A stretch of 52,026 bases of DNA, from NCBI GenBank assembly GCA_022592445.1, contig JABYQR010000314.1:1-52026 (forward strand), read 5' to 3'. The DNA comes from Cytidiella melzeri (lineage: Eukaryota > Basidiomycota > Agaricomycetes > Polyporales > Irpicaceae). The position numbers and the translations under genes are program-made. The notes beneath the pieces were generated by a model. The model did not search any database. It saw nothing but the letters and a program-made list of their open reading frames with translations, and was not told the DNA's origin. Below are positions 1-8,646 of the stretch, piece by piece (position 1 is the first letter of the stretch; each line of letters begins with the position of its first letter).

Positions 1-1020
1 GGTTTTCATGCTTTCCCGTGATGGGTAACAGTGCACTTGCGCGGTTGTTCGATCAACTGCAACCGTGATGGAATCGTACCCTTTACATGGCGGCAGCTTG
101 ACAATGAAGTCTGTGGTGACGCTTTCCCATGGAGCATTGGGTGGCTTTAGCGGATTGAGTGGACCGCGTGGTGGAGCGGGGTATGTCTTCGTTCTTTGAC
201 AGGTGTCACATGTGTCTACATAGTCATTGACAAAGCGTGTCATGCTGGGCCACCAGTAGTTCCGAGATAACAGTTCCAGTGTCTTGTACCTGCCTGGATG
301 TCCGGCGGCGGGTAAGTCATGATGTCTCCGAACCAGTTCCTTTCGGATTTCGTCATCTTTAGGGACATAAACTTTTCCCCGGAACAATAACAGTCCGTTC
401 TCCACGTTCCATTCTTCGAGTCCCCGACTAAGAAGACGAGGTCCGAGTTTCTTGACTTTGGCAAGTGCTTCTGCCACTTCAGTCTCTCGCAGAGAACATT
501 CACGGATACGTTTTAACAGGTCTCTGTCTGGTTGTACGCTAGCTTGCCCCCGTTGAGAAGCAGCAGCTCGGAAGACCTCTGGTCCTAGGACTATTCGTGA
601 TAGATTATCTTCTTCGTCCTTGACCTCGTGTTGGCCTAGCCTAGACATAGAATCCGACTTTCCCATTGATTTTCCGGGCTTCGGAATGATTTCAAAGTTA
701 AAACGTGAGAGAAACAACGACCAACGTGCTTGACGGCGTGTCAAGTTACGAGCTGTCTTCCAGTACTCGAGGTTCTTGTGATCAGAGAAGATAGGGAATT
801 TCTCTGGTAGCCCTTCTAAGTAATGACGCCAGTCTTCAAGGGCTCGTACAATTGCCATGAGTTCTCGGTCGTAGATCTCATAGTTTCGTTCAGTCTCAGT
901 CATGCCTTCAGACCGGTAGGCTACTGGATGCCACGTGCCGTCTTCGGCTTGTTGTTCCAATACCCCTCCCATTGCATACCCGGATGCATCCGTTTCCAAA
1001 CGTGTGGGTCTATCAAACTC
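1..1020 (-). CDS. pol: Ty3-I pol, RNase H and N-terminal integrase (open to window edge)
   Basis: I translated every 60-base line from 1020 down to 1 on the minus strand and found no stop. RNase H starts with the Asp of ETDASGYAMGG and continues with ERNYEIYDRELMAIVRAL and FSDHKNLEYW. The integrase zinc domain (H-H-C-C) follows: RRHHDLPAAGHPGRYKT with CDTCQRTKTY. The catalytic core then begins with TDFIVKLP (first catalytic Asp). The frame reaches base 1 on a codon boundary and carries on at 52026. It is joined to the upstream RT by a one-base loss at 1020/1021, where TGGAG stands in place of an expected TGGGAG. Confidence 0.93.
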
Positions 1021-2867
1021 CACATTGCCAATACCGGCGCTTCCACAAATCGTCGGCGGAGTTCATCAAACGCCGACTGTTCTTCAGGGCCCCATTTCCA
1101 AGGAACCTTACCCGTGAGACGGTCTAAGGGCTTACATATCTTTCCGAAGTCTTTGATGAACCTCCGGTAGAAGTTTGCAAACCCACGGAATCGGCGGATA
1201 TCGGAGACATTCTGCGGTACAGGCCACTCAGCCACTGCTTTTACTTTGACAGGGTCCATGCGTAACTGATTGTGACCAATGATAACACCAAGATATTCTG
1301 TCTCTGAACGCTCAAATTCGCATTTCTCCGGTTTAAGAAACAGATCATGTTGTCTGAGCCGTCTCAGAACTTCATGTACCACCTCGCGGTGCTTGGAGAT
1401 CTCCTTGGAATAGATGAGGATATCATCTAGGTAGACGGTGACCTTGCCTTCAGCAATAAGATCAGCAAAGATGTCGTTCATCATGTTCTGGAACGTGGCC
1501 GGGGAATTGGTAAGACCAAAGAACATGACCGTAGGTTCAAACAGTCCTCGGTTGGTGACAAATGCAGCTTTGTGTTCGTCGCCTTCCTTGATGCGGACAT
1601 TATTGTACCCCCATCTGACGTCCAGCTTAGTGAAGAACTTAGCACCGCGCAATCTATCCATGAGTTCGGAGATCAACGGCAGTGGATACCTGTTTTTGAT
1701 AGTGACTTCGTTCAACTTCCGGTAATCCTGCACTGGGCGTAACTTTCCATCCTTTTTCTTGACAAAGAAGAAGGGTGACGCCATTGGGGATTTCGACGGT
1801 CGAATGTACCCCTTCTCTAGGTTCTCTCGGATAAACTTATCAAGCTCTTCTTGCTCAGGGTGTGATAGCGGGTAAACCTTTGCATGGAATCCTTTTGCTT
1901 CCGGAACTAACTCAATTGCATGGTCGTACGACTTGTGTTCTGGAAGTCGTTGAGATTCCGTTTCAGAGAAAATGTGAGCATGTTGACGATATTGTTCAGG
2001 TACCATCTCTTCAAAGGTTTTGACTGGTTTAACCCGGTTCTCAACCTCAGCTAGTTCACTAGAGTATGTGTATCCCGCTAGAGTGAACAGGCGTTCGCCT
2101 TCCTGTACCATAGGTGTCGGACGTGTGCGTACAATGCGTCGGGGAGTTCCTTTTCCACCGAGCTGAGTAGTGGCCTGTGCCTGTAACTTCGGCGATTCGG
2201 CCCCATCCAAACTTCCTGAACCTTCGGTGGTTTCCTCAATGTCTTCTTCGGCATCCTCCGTATCCACCGGCAAGTACGGAAGTTGTTCCACAACTTTCCG
2301 TAATCCCGGAGTTCTCTTCTTCCGTTTAGGCTCAGCTGTTCTCTTAGCTGCAACCTCCTTTGCTTCATCAACCCGTTGCCTGGGTTTACATGCATCAGGA
2401 CATCCATCCATCCTGATGATGCCTTCGTACCAATCAATGGTGGGGTTATGATACCGCAACCAATCGATTCCTATAATTACGTCTTCGGGTCCAATATCAG
2501 TGACCGTGAAGATGGTCCTCTCCTCGTGGTCCCCTATCCTCATATTGAGAATGGCAACTTCGTCAATAGCCCCGTCTCGATTTGGGGTTCCATCTATGTT
2601 GTACACCGGAATGGGTTGTTTTAACTTCCGGGTTCTGATACGATGCTCTCGAACAAACCGTTTATGAATGAATAGTGTCGAGGCTCCACTATCAATCATT
2701 GCTGCGACTTCTTTAGATCTCCGCACTCCTGAAACTGTGATGGGTACGTGAAAATGTTCTGATTCAGAACCAGTCTCTAATACATCAGACGCGAGTACGG
2801 AAAATCTATTGTTACATGGTATACGCGGGGCGCGTGCTTGCGCAGCTCGAATCACGGCCCGAATCAA
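921..2867 (-). CDS. pol: Ty3-I pol, protease and reverse transcriptase
   Basis: Frame of 648 codons, -1 relative to gag; it opens with TTG, not ATG, so it is expected to be made by frameshifting. The aspartic protease active site is AMIDSGAS (Asp59). Reverse transcriptase covers about residues 330-560, with KLDVRWGYNNVRI (first catalytic Asp near 416) and VYLDDILIYSK (YLDD at 479-482). The spelling RWGYNNVRI is familiar from basidiomycete gypsy elements. The last 34 or so residues (below 1020) are out of frame because of a one-base loss; the true frame continues in RNase H. A real deletion or a consensus error in a G run would look the same here. Confidence 0.93.
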   Translation of the reverse strand: MIRAVIRAAQARAPRIPCNNRFSVLASDVLETGSESEHFHVPITVSGVRRSKEVAAMIDSGASTLFIHKRFVREHRIRTRKLKQPIPVYNIDGTPNRDGAIDEVAILNMRIGDHEERTIFTVTDIGPEDVIIGIDWLRYHNPTIDWYEGIIRMDGCPDACKPRQRVDEAKEVAAKRTAEPKRKKRTPGLRKVVEQLPYLPVDTEDAEEDIEETTEGSGSLDGAESPKLQAQATTQLGGKGTPRRIVRTRPTPMVQEGERLFTLAGYTYSSELAEVENRVKPVKTFEEMVPEQYRQHAHIFSETESQRLPEHKSYDHAIELVPEAKGFHAKVYPLSHPEQEELDKFIRENLEKGYIRPSKSPMASPFFFVKKKDGKLRPVQDYRKLNEVTIKNRYPLPLISELMDRLRGAKFFTKLDVRWGYNNVRIKEGDEHKAAFVTNRGLFEPTVMFFGLTNSPATFQNMMNDIFADLIAEGKVTVYLDDILIYSKEISKHREVVHEVLRRLRQHDLFLKPEKCEFERSETEYLGVIIGHNQLRMDPVKVKAVAEWPVPQNVSDIRRFRGFANFYRRFIKDFGKICKPLDRLTGKVPWKWGPEEQSAFDELRRRFVEAPVLAMWSLIDPHVWKRMHPGMQWEGYWNNKPKTARGIQ

Positions 2868-3925
2868 AAACCCTCCTCAAGTCTCTTCTTGAGGTCGGCA
2901 TTCTCCGCCTTCAACTTTTCCAGCTCTCCAAGTATTGCGTTCAGGGTTACTTCTGATACCCCTGACGGGATTGGCTCTCCGGTTGTCTCCGGTTTCTTCC
3001 CTTCGGCTTTGGAGGTCGAGGCCTCTGCATTGGTAGCTGCTACACGTGGTCCACGAGGAGGTGGACGAGGGACTGCGGGTTTGGTACATGTGCGCGCAAT
3101 ATGATTGGGATCCGTTGTGAGTTCCTGGCAGTTATAACACCGCCGTCCTTGTTGCATCTTGGAGGCGTCAACCTCCATAGGGACCGGACCGTTGGAAGGA
3201 CGGGGAGCCGGGGTAAACCTGGGCTGGGACTGGGTAGGTCTCGTCGTCGTTGACGAGGGAACAGACGGAATTTTCTTCTCCGTCGTTTCTCTGATGCGGG
3301 CATACGCAGCCGCCATTTTCAGAGACCTGTCAATCCAACCTTGGTAATTGGTCGGTGGAGCTTCAGCCGTTGCCAGTCGCCCATAGATGTATTCAGGGAG
3401 ACCCTTTATGAACCGGATCTCCTTGTCCTTATCGCTCAACCCATTGATGCGACCCACGTATGACTGAAAGTCAGTGACGTATGTGCCAACATCCCGCGCA
3501 TTCTTTTCCTTCTTCTCAGCTCCACAGAGCTTCTCCAGTTCACGAATAGCCGTATCTTCGGGCGTTGCATCGCCGAAGTACTTCTTGAGCTCCGTCTTAA
3601 ACTTGGCCCATGTATCGAGGTTGGCCGGCAAACTACCGTTGTGGTCAGCCATATGGTCCGTGACCGGTATTGCCCATTGGGCGGCCTTTTCTGACAACCG
3701 GTAGATTGCTGTCAGGACCTTGGTTCTTTCATCGGTAATACTGGCGGTCACCCAGTAAGCCTCGCATTGTGACAAGAACCGTTCTAAGTCACGGCCATGT
3801 TCGCCCTTGTATCTATCGGGCTTGGTGTCGTTATTGTTGACCGTGACTTGCGGTCTTGGCATTGCTTGTGTAACTGCAGCTACAATGGCTGCAATCAAGG
3901 CAGGATCGACTGCGGGTGTTGTCAT
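2864..3925 (-). CDS. gag: Ty3-I Gag
   Basis: 353 residues from the first AUG of the transcript (3925). It has a helical capsid-like segment around YWVTASITDERTKVLTAIY and FRSYVGRING-type helices. A CCHC-like zinc knuckle follows, CYNCQELTTDPNHIARTC, whose spacing CX2CX8HX4C is longer than the retroviral CX2CX4HX4C. The C-terminus is a short coiled coil (LGELEKLKAENADLKKRLEE). Gag would form the virus-like particle and package element RNA. The same frame stays open upstream, without Met, to a TAG at 4322-4324, so N-terminally extended forms are possible. Pol overlaps its end in the -1 frame. Confidence 0.92.
   Translation of the reverse strand: MTTPAVDPALIAAIVAAVTQAMPRPQVTVNNNDTKPDRYKGEHGRDLERFLSQCEAYWVTASITDERTKVLTAIYRLSEKAAQWAIPVTDHMADHNGSLPANLDTWAKFKTELKKYFGDATPEDTAIRELEKLCGAEKKEKNARDVGTYVTDFQSYVGRINGLSDKDKEIRFIKGLPEYIYGRLATAEAPPTNYQGWIDRSLKMAAAYARIRETTEKKIPSVPSSTTTRPTQSQPRFTPAPRPSNGPVPMEVDASKMQQGRRCYNCQELTTDPNHIARTCTKPAVPRPPPRGPRVAATNAEASTSKAEGKKPETTGEPIPSGVSEVTLNAILGELEKLKAENADLKKRLEEGF
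2867..2873 (-). promoter_or_regulatory. -1 frameshift heptamer G GGT TTT before gag stop
   Basis: Gag ends GAG GGT TTT TGA. The heptamer G-GGT-TTT fits the X-XXY-YYZ rule for -1 slippage and lies directly before the TGA at 2864-2866. A slip puts the ribosome in the pol frame (TTG ATT CGG). The pol frame lacks an AUG at this point, which supports a frameshift over reinitiation. Confidence 0.7.
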
Positions 3926-4321
3926 CGTGACAGGTGCGGAATTGATGGGGACGACGGTGGGCGCTTCAGGAGTTACCGGTGGGATTTCCGGTATGGTTTC
4001 GGGAATGATGGGAACAGGGGTAGCAGTGGTGGTTTCCGGTAAAACTGCTGTGACTAAACTGGTATCAAGTTCTGGAACTTCGACTTCTCCCGGAACTTGA
4101 ACAATTAACGATATTTGACTGTTATCGCAGGCTACGTATCCACGGTATCGTTGTCCTTCTCTGAAATGACGGGATACTACAAATTTTTGATTTCGATTTG
4201 GACACGGTTGTTGTTCGCAGATTTCAATATACGCGTGGTCCTCTTCGTTATCGTGACAATCCTGAAGATCGTCGGGATCGAAGACGTGGAAACGGTTATC
4301 GCACTCAATGATTGCTGTCTA
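3926..4321 (-). CDS. Met-less in-frame N-terminal extension of Ty3-I gag
   Basis: 132 codons between the TAG that ends ORF0 and the gag AUG are open in the gag frame and contain no Met. The stretch begins acidic and Cys/His-bearing (DPDDLQDCHDNEEDHAY, CEQQPCPNRNQKF) and ends in a Pro/Thr/Glu-rich linker (PIIPETIPEIPPVTPEAPT). It could be translated only by UAG readthrough from ORF0 or by a near-cognate start. The open frame is visible; translation is inference. Confidence 0.5.
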
Positions 4322-5146
4322 CTACAAAGGAAGTTTCTCAAAGTATCCTCCGTCCGCTACAAATGCAACTCGACTCGTAACCTCCGTCAACCTCTTGCGC
4401 AATTGTGTGAAATTAATTTGTCCCACTGACTGCAAGCCCCAGTTCAGTGCTTTGAGCTGGGCAGGTGTGCGCGTGGAGAGTACTTCCTCCGTGTGCTCGA
4501 TGAGGTATAGGAGTTTATCGTTGAGTAACAGGACTGACTTGACCTGTGAGTCGTTGCGGTCTCGGGTAAGCTCGATCAGGATCTTGAGGCGTCTGGTGGT
4601 GGCCTCGATCTTCGGCTTGAGAATGCCGACTTGGTCCTTGATGGAGAACTTGTGGAAGTCAAGTGTCACCGGTTTCTGTGCGTCCGGTCGAGGTGGTGCG
4701 GGTGCCCGAGAGATGCGATCCTTGAGAGATGGTTTCTCAATACGGTTGGCGAGAGTTTGTGTACGTTCGGTGCGTGTGCGTTCCTTGATAGACTCGTTGT
4801 CACGAGCAAACTTTTCGTGGTCGAAGTGGGGGAGTCTAGTACCGAGAGGATGGTAGTGAGGACGGCGTGAGACGTACGAGACGATGGCTTCAAGGTCCTT
4901 CTCTGTGTAGAGATGGGGACGACCTTGTTTGCGCAGTTCTTGTCGAGCCTCGAAGAAAGACTCGGGTATGTTACGACGGATGCGTACGTCTTTCGGCACT
5001 ACAACCACGACGTGAGAATGAAGATCAAGGGTCCGGGCCAATACAACGTACTGGTAAACCGGGGGGACTAAACTTTTTAAAACTTTGGGGAAAGGAAAAT
5101 GTGCGGTTGCGCGACGTCCAGGCGAGCGTACGGAGATTCTACCTAA
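4322..5146 (-). CDS. Ty3-I ORF0, Met-less open frame upstream of gag
   Basis: This frame is open from inside the LTR (5164) to a TAG at 4322-4324, about 275 codons downstream of the LTR, with no Met codon. It is basic and predicted helical, with segments such as SFFEARQELRKQGRPHLYT, SLKDRIS and a C-terminal part LNWGLQSVGQINFTQLRKRL. The C-terminal third resembles ORF0 of Ty3-II (there LKSLGRISFVDIHRRW). Two distinct elements carrying a related frame in the same place argues for a real product. Initiation must be non-AUG, or the frame is reached by splicing. I do not recognise a domain. It shares its frame with gag, separated only by the TAG. Confidence 0.6.
   Translation of the reverse strand, partial: LGRISVRSPGRRATAHFPFPKVLKSLVPPVYQYVVLARTLDLHSHVVVVVPKDVRIRRNIPESFFEARQELRKQGRPHLYTEKDLEAIVSYVSRRPHYHPLGTRLPHFDHEKFARDNESIKERTRTERTQTLANRIEKPSLKDRISRAPAPPRPDAQKPVTLDFHKFSIKDQVGILKPKIEATTRRLKILIELTRDRNDSQVKSVLLLNDKLLYLIEHTEEVLSTRTPAQLKALNWGLQSVGQINFTQLRKRLTEVTSRVAFVADGGYFEKLPL
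5134..5144 (-). other. Ty3-I primer-binding site, self-priming type
   Basis: Two bases inside the 5' LTR the element reads AGGTAGAATCT. Its exact complement AGATTCTACCT lies in the LTR at 5357-5367, 28 bases downstream of the TATA box, where the mRNA should start. The 5' end of the transcript can thus fold back as primer, as known for Tf1/sushi-type chromoviruses. No tRNA 3'-end match (TGG start) is present. Confidence 0.8.
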
Positions 5147-5394
5147 TGTCAAGAACACAACCAAACTCTATGAAGAGCGAGGAAGTGACGACGGGGATGG
5201 AGGAACGACGAGCGAACTCGCGTGGACGATGACGACAAGGGAGATGATGATGAGGGAGAGACAACGACGAGGGAGCAGCTAACGATGAGCTAAAGACCAG
5301 GTTATATTAGTACTGTGAAGGACTAGGTACAAGGTGGACGTCACCTAAAGACCAGGAGGTAGAATCTGAGGTCTTTAGGGAGCTACAGGGTGGG

Positions 5395-5402
5395 TTTATA
5401 TA
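5395..5402 (-). promoter_or_regulatory. TATA box of Ty3-I LTR
   Basis: TATATAAA on the minus strand, followed 28 bases downstream by the AGATTCTACCT that pairs with the primer-binding site. The spacing is right for RNA polymerase II initiation. The same box recurs in the 3' LTR. Confidence 0.75.
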
Positions 5403-5575
5403 CATCTCAGACAAGGACCCCTGGTACCGGGTCTGTACTCCTAACACTGCTGTGGGAACGTATGGTGTGCTATGGTGCGATGTTCTACAATGTTCCACAA
5501 TGTTCCAGCACCTTCTATGATCATGTGACCAGTCTGTCACATGCACTTGATCACATGCAGTAGCCATGTACCATC

Positions 5576-5613
5576 GATAAGATAAGATAAGGAAATTGAG
5601 AAGATAAGATAAG
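5576..5613. promoter_or_regulatory. Five GATAAG motifs in Ty3-I U3
   Basis: GATAAG occurs at 5576, 5581, 5586, 5603 and 5608 on the plus strand, within the U3 region upstream of the LTR TATA box. GATA-type zinc-finger regulators (nitrogen, light and iron control in fungi) bind this core. The cluster is repeated in the 3' LTR at 50846-50883. A role as activating sequence is inference; a simple A/G-rich repeat is the alternative. Confidence 0.5.
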
Positions 5614-5659
5614 GGAAATAAGAGGAAAAAGAAAGGAAAAAGTGTGCATGCTCGTGACA

Positions 5660-5664
5660 GGCCG
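5660..5664. repeat. Target-site duplication GGCCG of Ty3-I (one side)
   Basis: GGCCG directly outside the 5' LTR. The partner is 50409-50413, directly outside the 3' LTR at the other end of the window. Removing Ty3-I and one GGCCG restores the copia-I integrase frame. Confidence 0.9.
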
Positions 5665-6491
5665 ACCGTCTCTTATTCCGTATCCATCTCGACATTTGCG
5701 GTCCTCTCCCTCTAGGCTACGGTGGCGTAAAATATTTCCTTCCATGCATCGATTGTCACTCACAATGGAAAACCCCCTTATTCCTGAGGCTACGCTCGAA
5801 CGCGTTCCAGGAGTTTGTCAAGTACAAGACAGCGGTTGAGCGATTCACAGGACTCAAGGTGGCTGTCCTACGAGTGGACAACGCACCCGAACTTACACAA
5901 GGCGAGTTCCGCACTTACTGTGAGAAGGAAGGGATCACTTTCGAGAAAACAATCCCAGATGCGTCACCGCAAAACGGAGTGGCTGAACGGACGAACTGGT
6001 CGCTAGCGTCCATGGCGCGTGCTATGCTAATCGACGCCCAAATGAACGACTTCTTCTGGCCACTCGCTGTACAATGCGCCGCCCACATCCTTAACCGTGT
6101 CACGACCTCTGCTTTACCTCCCAATACCACACCGTTCCACCTCTGGCATCACAAAAGTCCCGACTTATCACATCTCCACATCTTCGGCACGCGCGTAATC
6201 GCACGCAAGATGGACGCCGACTCGCTCAACAAAATCCAACCTCGTGGCAAAGAAGGGCGGTTCGTAGGATACGCTCCTGACGCAAAGGGATACCTTGTCT
6301 GGTTCCCTGACTCGAGGACTGTGCGATCGCGCAGGGACGTCGTTTTCCTCGATGACAAATCAGTGCCACCATCCACACCACATCCGACTTCGCCCTTATG
6401 GGACGATGTCCTCATGGAAAGCGATAATCGCTTCCATGATCCGGTCGATGCTGTCGCACCGAACCAGTACGTACCCGGTCACTGTAGACCT
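5665..6491 (+). CDS. pol: Copia-I integrase catalytic core and C-terminal part
   Basis: This is the continuation of the frame that stops at 50413; the split codon GAC is completed by bases 5665-5666. It opens with RIHLDICGPLP (first catalytic Asp), then VLRVDNAPEL (second Asp) and PQNGVAERTNW (catalytic Glu), in normal copia order and spacing. The tail has FGTRVIARK and GYLVWFPDS, typical of the region after the core. It ends at an in-frame TAA (6492-6494), after which the same frame stays open into RT. Copia-II has collinear sequence without the Ty3 interruption. Confidence 0.9.
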
Positions 6492-6494
6492 TAA

Positions 6495-8459
6495 ACCGTA
6501 TCTGACCACATCTCCGTTAGAGATGAGGCAGACCCCCGTACCCCAGACGTACAGGTTCCGTCTGAACCTAGTAACGCAGATGGGCGAGTGCTCTCTCGTA
6601 CTGAGACGCACGGTAAGTCTCTGTTGAGACTCGTATCCCTCAGGGATGTACTTAATCAAATCGCCGTAGGGCGACGTACACGTACCCTGCCTGCCAGATA
6701 CAGAGAAGACAATGCCGAGTATTCGGTCGAGGGGGGGTTGCACATCGACGACGACGACGATTGGGTTCTCAACGCCCGAACACACGACGGGGAACTCGAG
6801 TCAAGGATATCACCAGAAGCGTCCACCAGCACGATATCACCAATCGACGACTCTCATACCAACGACCCAAAATCAATCGCCGAAGCAGAACGCAGCGAGT
6901 ATTGGGAGCACTGGCTCAACGCGATCCATGAGGAGCTAGCCGCGCTAGAGGCAAAAGGAGTATACGAAGAAGTTGGAACGGTCCCACCAGGCAGAAAACC
7001 CGTCGATTCGAAGTGGGTACTGCACATCAAGCGGAACGCGGACGGACATATTGCCAGGTTCAAGGCGCAACTAGTCGCTAAGGGCTTCACGCAAATCCCT
7101 GGCCAGGATTTCAACTTCACGTTCGCACCAGTCGCTCGATGGGACTCCATACGCACTATATTGGCCATCGCAGCCCACAACGACTTGTTCCTTCGCCACA
7201 TCGACATCAAAACAGCTTTCCTGAACGGACCGCTTGCCGAAGAAATTTACATGAAGAAACCTACCATACTCGGCGAAGGGTACTGGCGACTGCGTAAAGG
7301 ACTGTATGGACTAAAGCAGGCAGGACGCTCGTGGTACCTTGAGTTTCACAACAAGTATCAAACACTCGGCTTTCGGAGATGCGAATCAGACTGGAGTGTC
7401 CATGTGCGGGAACGCGACGGACAGAAGTCCATGTCCGCGACAAGTGTGGACGACATTTTACTGGCGACTCCGTCACGGTCCGAATCAGACTCAATTGCTA
7501 GAGATCTGAAAGGACTATTCGACATCACGGACAACGGCGAAGTCGAATGGCTGCTAGGGTGCAAGGTGACCAGAAACCACGCGAGGCGATCTGTTCAACT
7601 CTCACAGGAGACGTATACGCTATCCATACTACGACTATTCGACATGGAGTATTGCAACGCTGCGACAACGCCATTGCCACCAAAGTCCTCGCTGACTCGA
7701 GACGACACTCCCTTGAACGAAAGCGAACGCGAGGAACTGAAGGCTTTACCGTACTGCACCCTGGTAGGGAAGGTCATGTACCTCGCCACGACGACTCGCC
7801 CTGACATAGCCTACGCGGTGCGCGAACTGGCAAAATTTATGTCCTGCTACCGGCAAACACACTGGGCAGCCGCGAAACATCTATTGCGGTATCTCCAAGG
7901 GACGCGATCGCTTGGACTCACTCTAGGCAACCTCGATCCACAATTTCCCTTATTCCATGGGTTCACCGACTCAGACTGGGGTTCCGGAGAGGGAAGAAAG
8001 TCAATCTCAGGCTACGTTATGGTCGTATACAATTCGCCGATCGCCTGGAGTTCGAAACAACAAGCTGTGGTGGCCTTATCGTCATGCGAGGCAGAGTATC
8101 TCGCGTGCACTCACGCGGCGTGTCAGGTCATTTGGGTCAGACAACTCCTCGGCGAACTCGGACTTCCACAAGCTCACCCCACACCACTCTTCTGCGACAA
8201 TAACGGAACCGTCGCCTGCACACACGACCCACACGGCCACACAAGAATGAAACACATCGACATAAGGGCGCATTTCATCCGGAACTGTGTCAACGAAGGG
8301 CGAATAGATGTGAGGCGGATAGAAGGAAAGGAGAACCCGGCAGACGTGTTCACAAAGGCCCTAGCCCGGGTCATGCACACACACGCGATGGATATGTTGG
8401 GACTGGTAGCGGGTCAAGGGGGGGTGTCAGTGAGTGACCCACCAGGACGTCCAGTCTAG
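6495..8459 (+). CDS. pol: Copia-I reverse transcriptase and RNase H
   Basis: Same frame as the integrase, separated only by the TAA at 6492. RT motifs run in order: KWVLHIKRN, RFKAQLVAKGFTQ, HIDIKTAFLNG (catalytic Asp) and MSATSVDDILLA. The YVDD position reads SVDD here and SIDD in copia-II. RNase H follows: FTDSDWGS, SCEAEYLACTHAACQ, FCDNNGT and THDPHGHTRMKHIDIRAHFI. The frame ends 35 bases inside the 3' LTR. Coding is otherwise intact, so one substitution separates this element from an unbroken pol. Confidence 0.92.
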   Translation, partial: TVSDHISVRDEADPRTPDVQVPSEPSNADGRVLSRTETHGKSLLRLVSLRDVLNQIAVGRRTRTLPARYREDNAEYSVEGGLHIDDDDDWVLNARTHDGELESRISPEASTSTISPIDDSHTNDPKSIAEAERSEYWEHWLNAIHEELAALEAKGVYEEVGTVPPGRKPVDSKWVLHIKRNADGHIARFKAQLVAKGFTQIPGQDFNFTFAPVARWDSIRTILAIAAHNDLFLRHIDIKTAFLNGPLAEEIYMKKPTILGEGYWRLRKGLYGLKQAGRSWYLEFHNKYQTLGFRRCESDWSVHVRERDGQKSMSATSVDDILLATPSRSESDSIARDLKGLFDITDNGEVEWLLGCKVTRNHARRSVQLSQETYTLSILRLFDMEYCNAATTPLPPKSSLTRDDTPLNESEREELKALPYCTLVGKVMYLATTTRPDIAYAVRELAKFMSCYRQTHWAAAKHLLRYLQGTRSLGLTLGNLDPQFPLFHGFTDSDWGSGEGRKSISGYVMVVYNSPIAWSSKQQAVVALSSCEAEYLACTHAACQVIWVRQLLGELGLPQAHPTPLFCDNNGTVACTHDPHGHTRMKHIDIRAHFIRNCVNEGRIDVRRIEGKENPADVFTKALARVMHTHAMDMLGLVAGQGGVSVSDPPGRPV

Positions 8460-8641
8460 GAAGGAAGCGCATCAGGACGGAGCTACTATACACGGGCATC
8501 CGCCGATCATGTAAAGTTCATATAAAAGGCACTGAACCGGTACAGGGGAAACCTATCTCTGTTGACCCTGTACCAGGTACGCACGTATTGCGTTGTACAA
8601 TTCTATCTCTGTTGACCCTGTACCAGACCGTCTGATTGACA
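8425..8641 (+). repeat. Copia-I 3' LTR
   Basis: 217 bp, TGTCAG...TTGACA, identical by eye to 48256-48472. TATA box TATAAAAGG is at 8521-8529. The 3' half has an internal direct repeat, CTATCTCTGTTGACCCTGTA, present twice about 30 bases apart. A G-rich polypurine tract precedes it. Confidence 0.95.
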
Positions 8642-8646
8642 CACCT

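Larger units (their letters stand above)
3926..5402 (-). promoter_or_regulatory. AUG-free 5' leader of Ty3-I
   Basis: I searched the plus strand line by line for CAT (ATG on the element's strand). None occurs from 3926 to 5402. The first is at 3923-3925, the gag start; the next one beyond is at 5403-5405, upstream of the TATA box. R, U5, the primer-binding site, ORF0 and the gag extension are therefore all AUG-free in three frames. About 20 would be expected at one per 64 positions. This fits a scanning ribosome that must reach gag through a leader of about 1.44 kb. Confidence 0.85.
1..5659 (-). mobile_element. Ty3/gypsy chromovirus Ty3-I, 5' portion (continues at 52026)
   Basis: Long-terminal-repeat retrotransposon read on the minus strand. 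From 5659 downwards it holds the 5' LTR, primer-binding site, a Met-less ORF0, gag, protease, reverse transcriptase, RNase H and the start of integrase. Base 1 falls inside integrase, and the missing remainder (catalytic core, chromodomain, polypurine tract, 3' LTR) is at 52026-50414. The two parts together make about 7.27 kb, a normal full length. The LTRs at 5147-5659 and 50414-50929 differ by one ATG unit as far as I can see by eye, so the insertion is young. Both outer flanks carry GGCCG (5660-5664 and 50409-50413), a 5-bp target-site duplication. Confidence 0.95.
5147..5659 (-). repeat. Ty3-I 5' LTR
   Basis: 513-bp LTR bounded by TGTCA...TGACA. The TATA box is TATATAAA on the minus strand (5395-5402) and the inferred RNA start is near 5367. 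The upstream U3 part contains repeated CACATG/CATGTG boxes and a GATAAG cluster. The partner LTR is 50414-50929. The only difference I see is one fewer ATG unit in the short ATG run near 5243-5251. Confidence 0.95.
5665..8641 (+). mobile_element. Ty1/copia element copia-I, 3' portion (begins at 48256)
   Basis: Second part of a copia element interrupted by Ty3-I. It holds the integrase core, reverse transcriptase, RNase H, polypurine tract (8412-8424) and 3' LTR. The first part, 48256-50413, has the 5' LTR, gag, protease and integrase zinc domain. The combined length is 5,135 bp. The LTRs are identical over 217 bp by eye, and both flanks carry CACCT (8642-8646 and 48251-48255). Unit B keeps the empty site at about 40733-40745, reading ...AAGCACCTGAAA. 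Confidence 0.95.

Noticed and set aside
4308..4856. Plus-strand frame of 182 codons opposite Ty3-I ORF0
   Set aside because: Antisense shadow of a long open frame with no motif of its own; the element reads on the minus strand.
5307..5567. Minus-strand frame within the Ty3-I LTR (also at 50577) as an LTR gene
   Set aside because: It spans the TATA box and transcription start, ends in noncoding U3/R sequence and has no recognisable domain.
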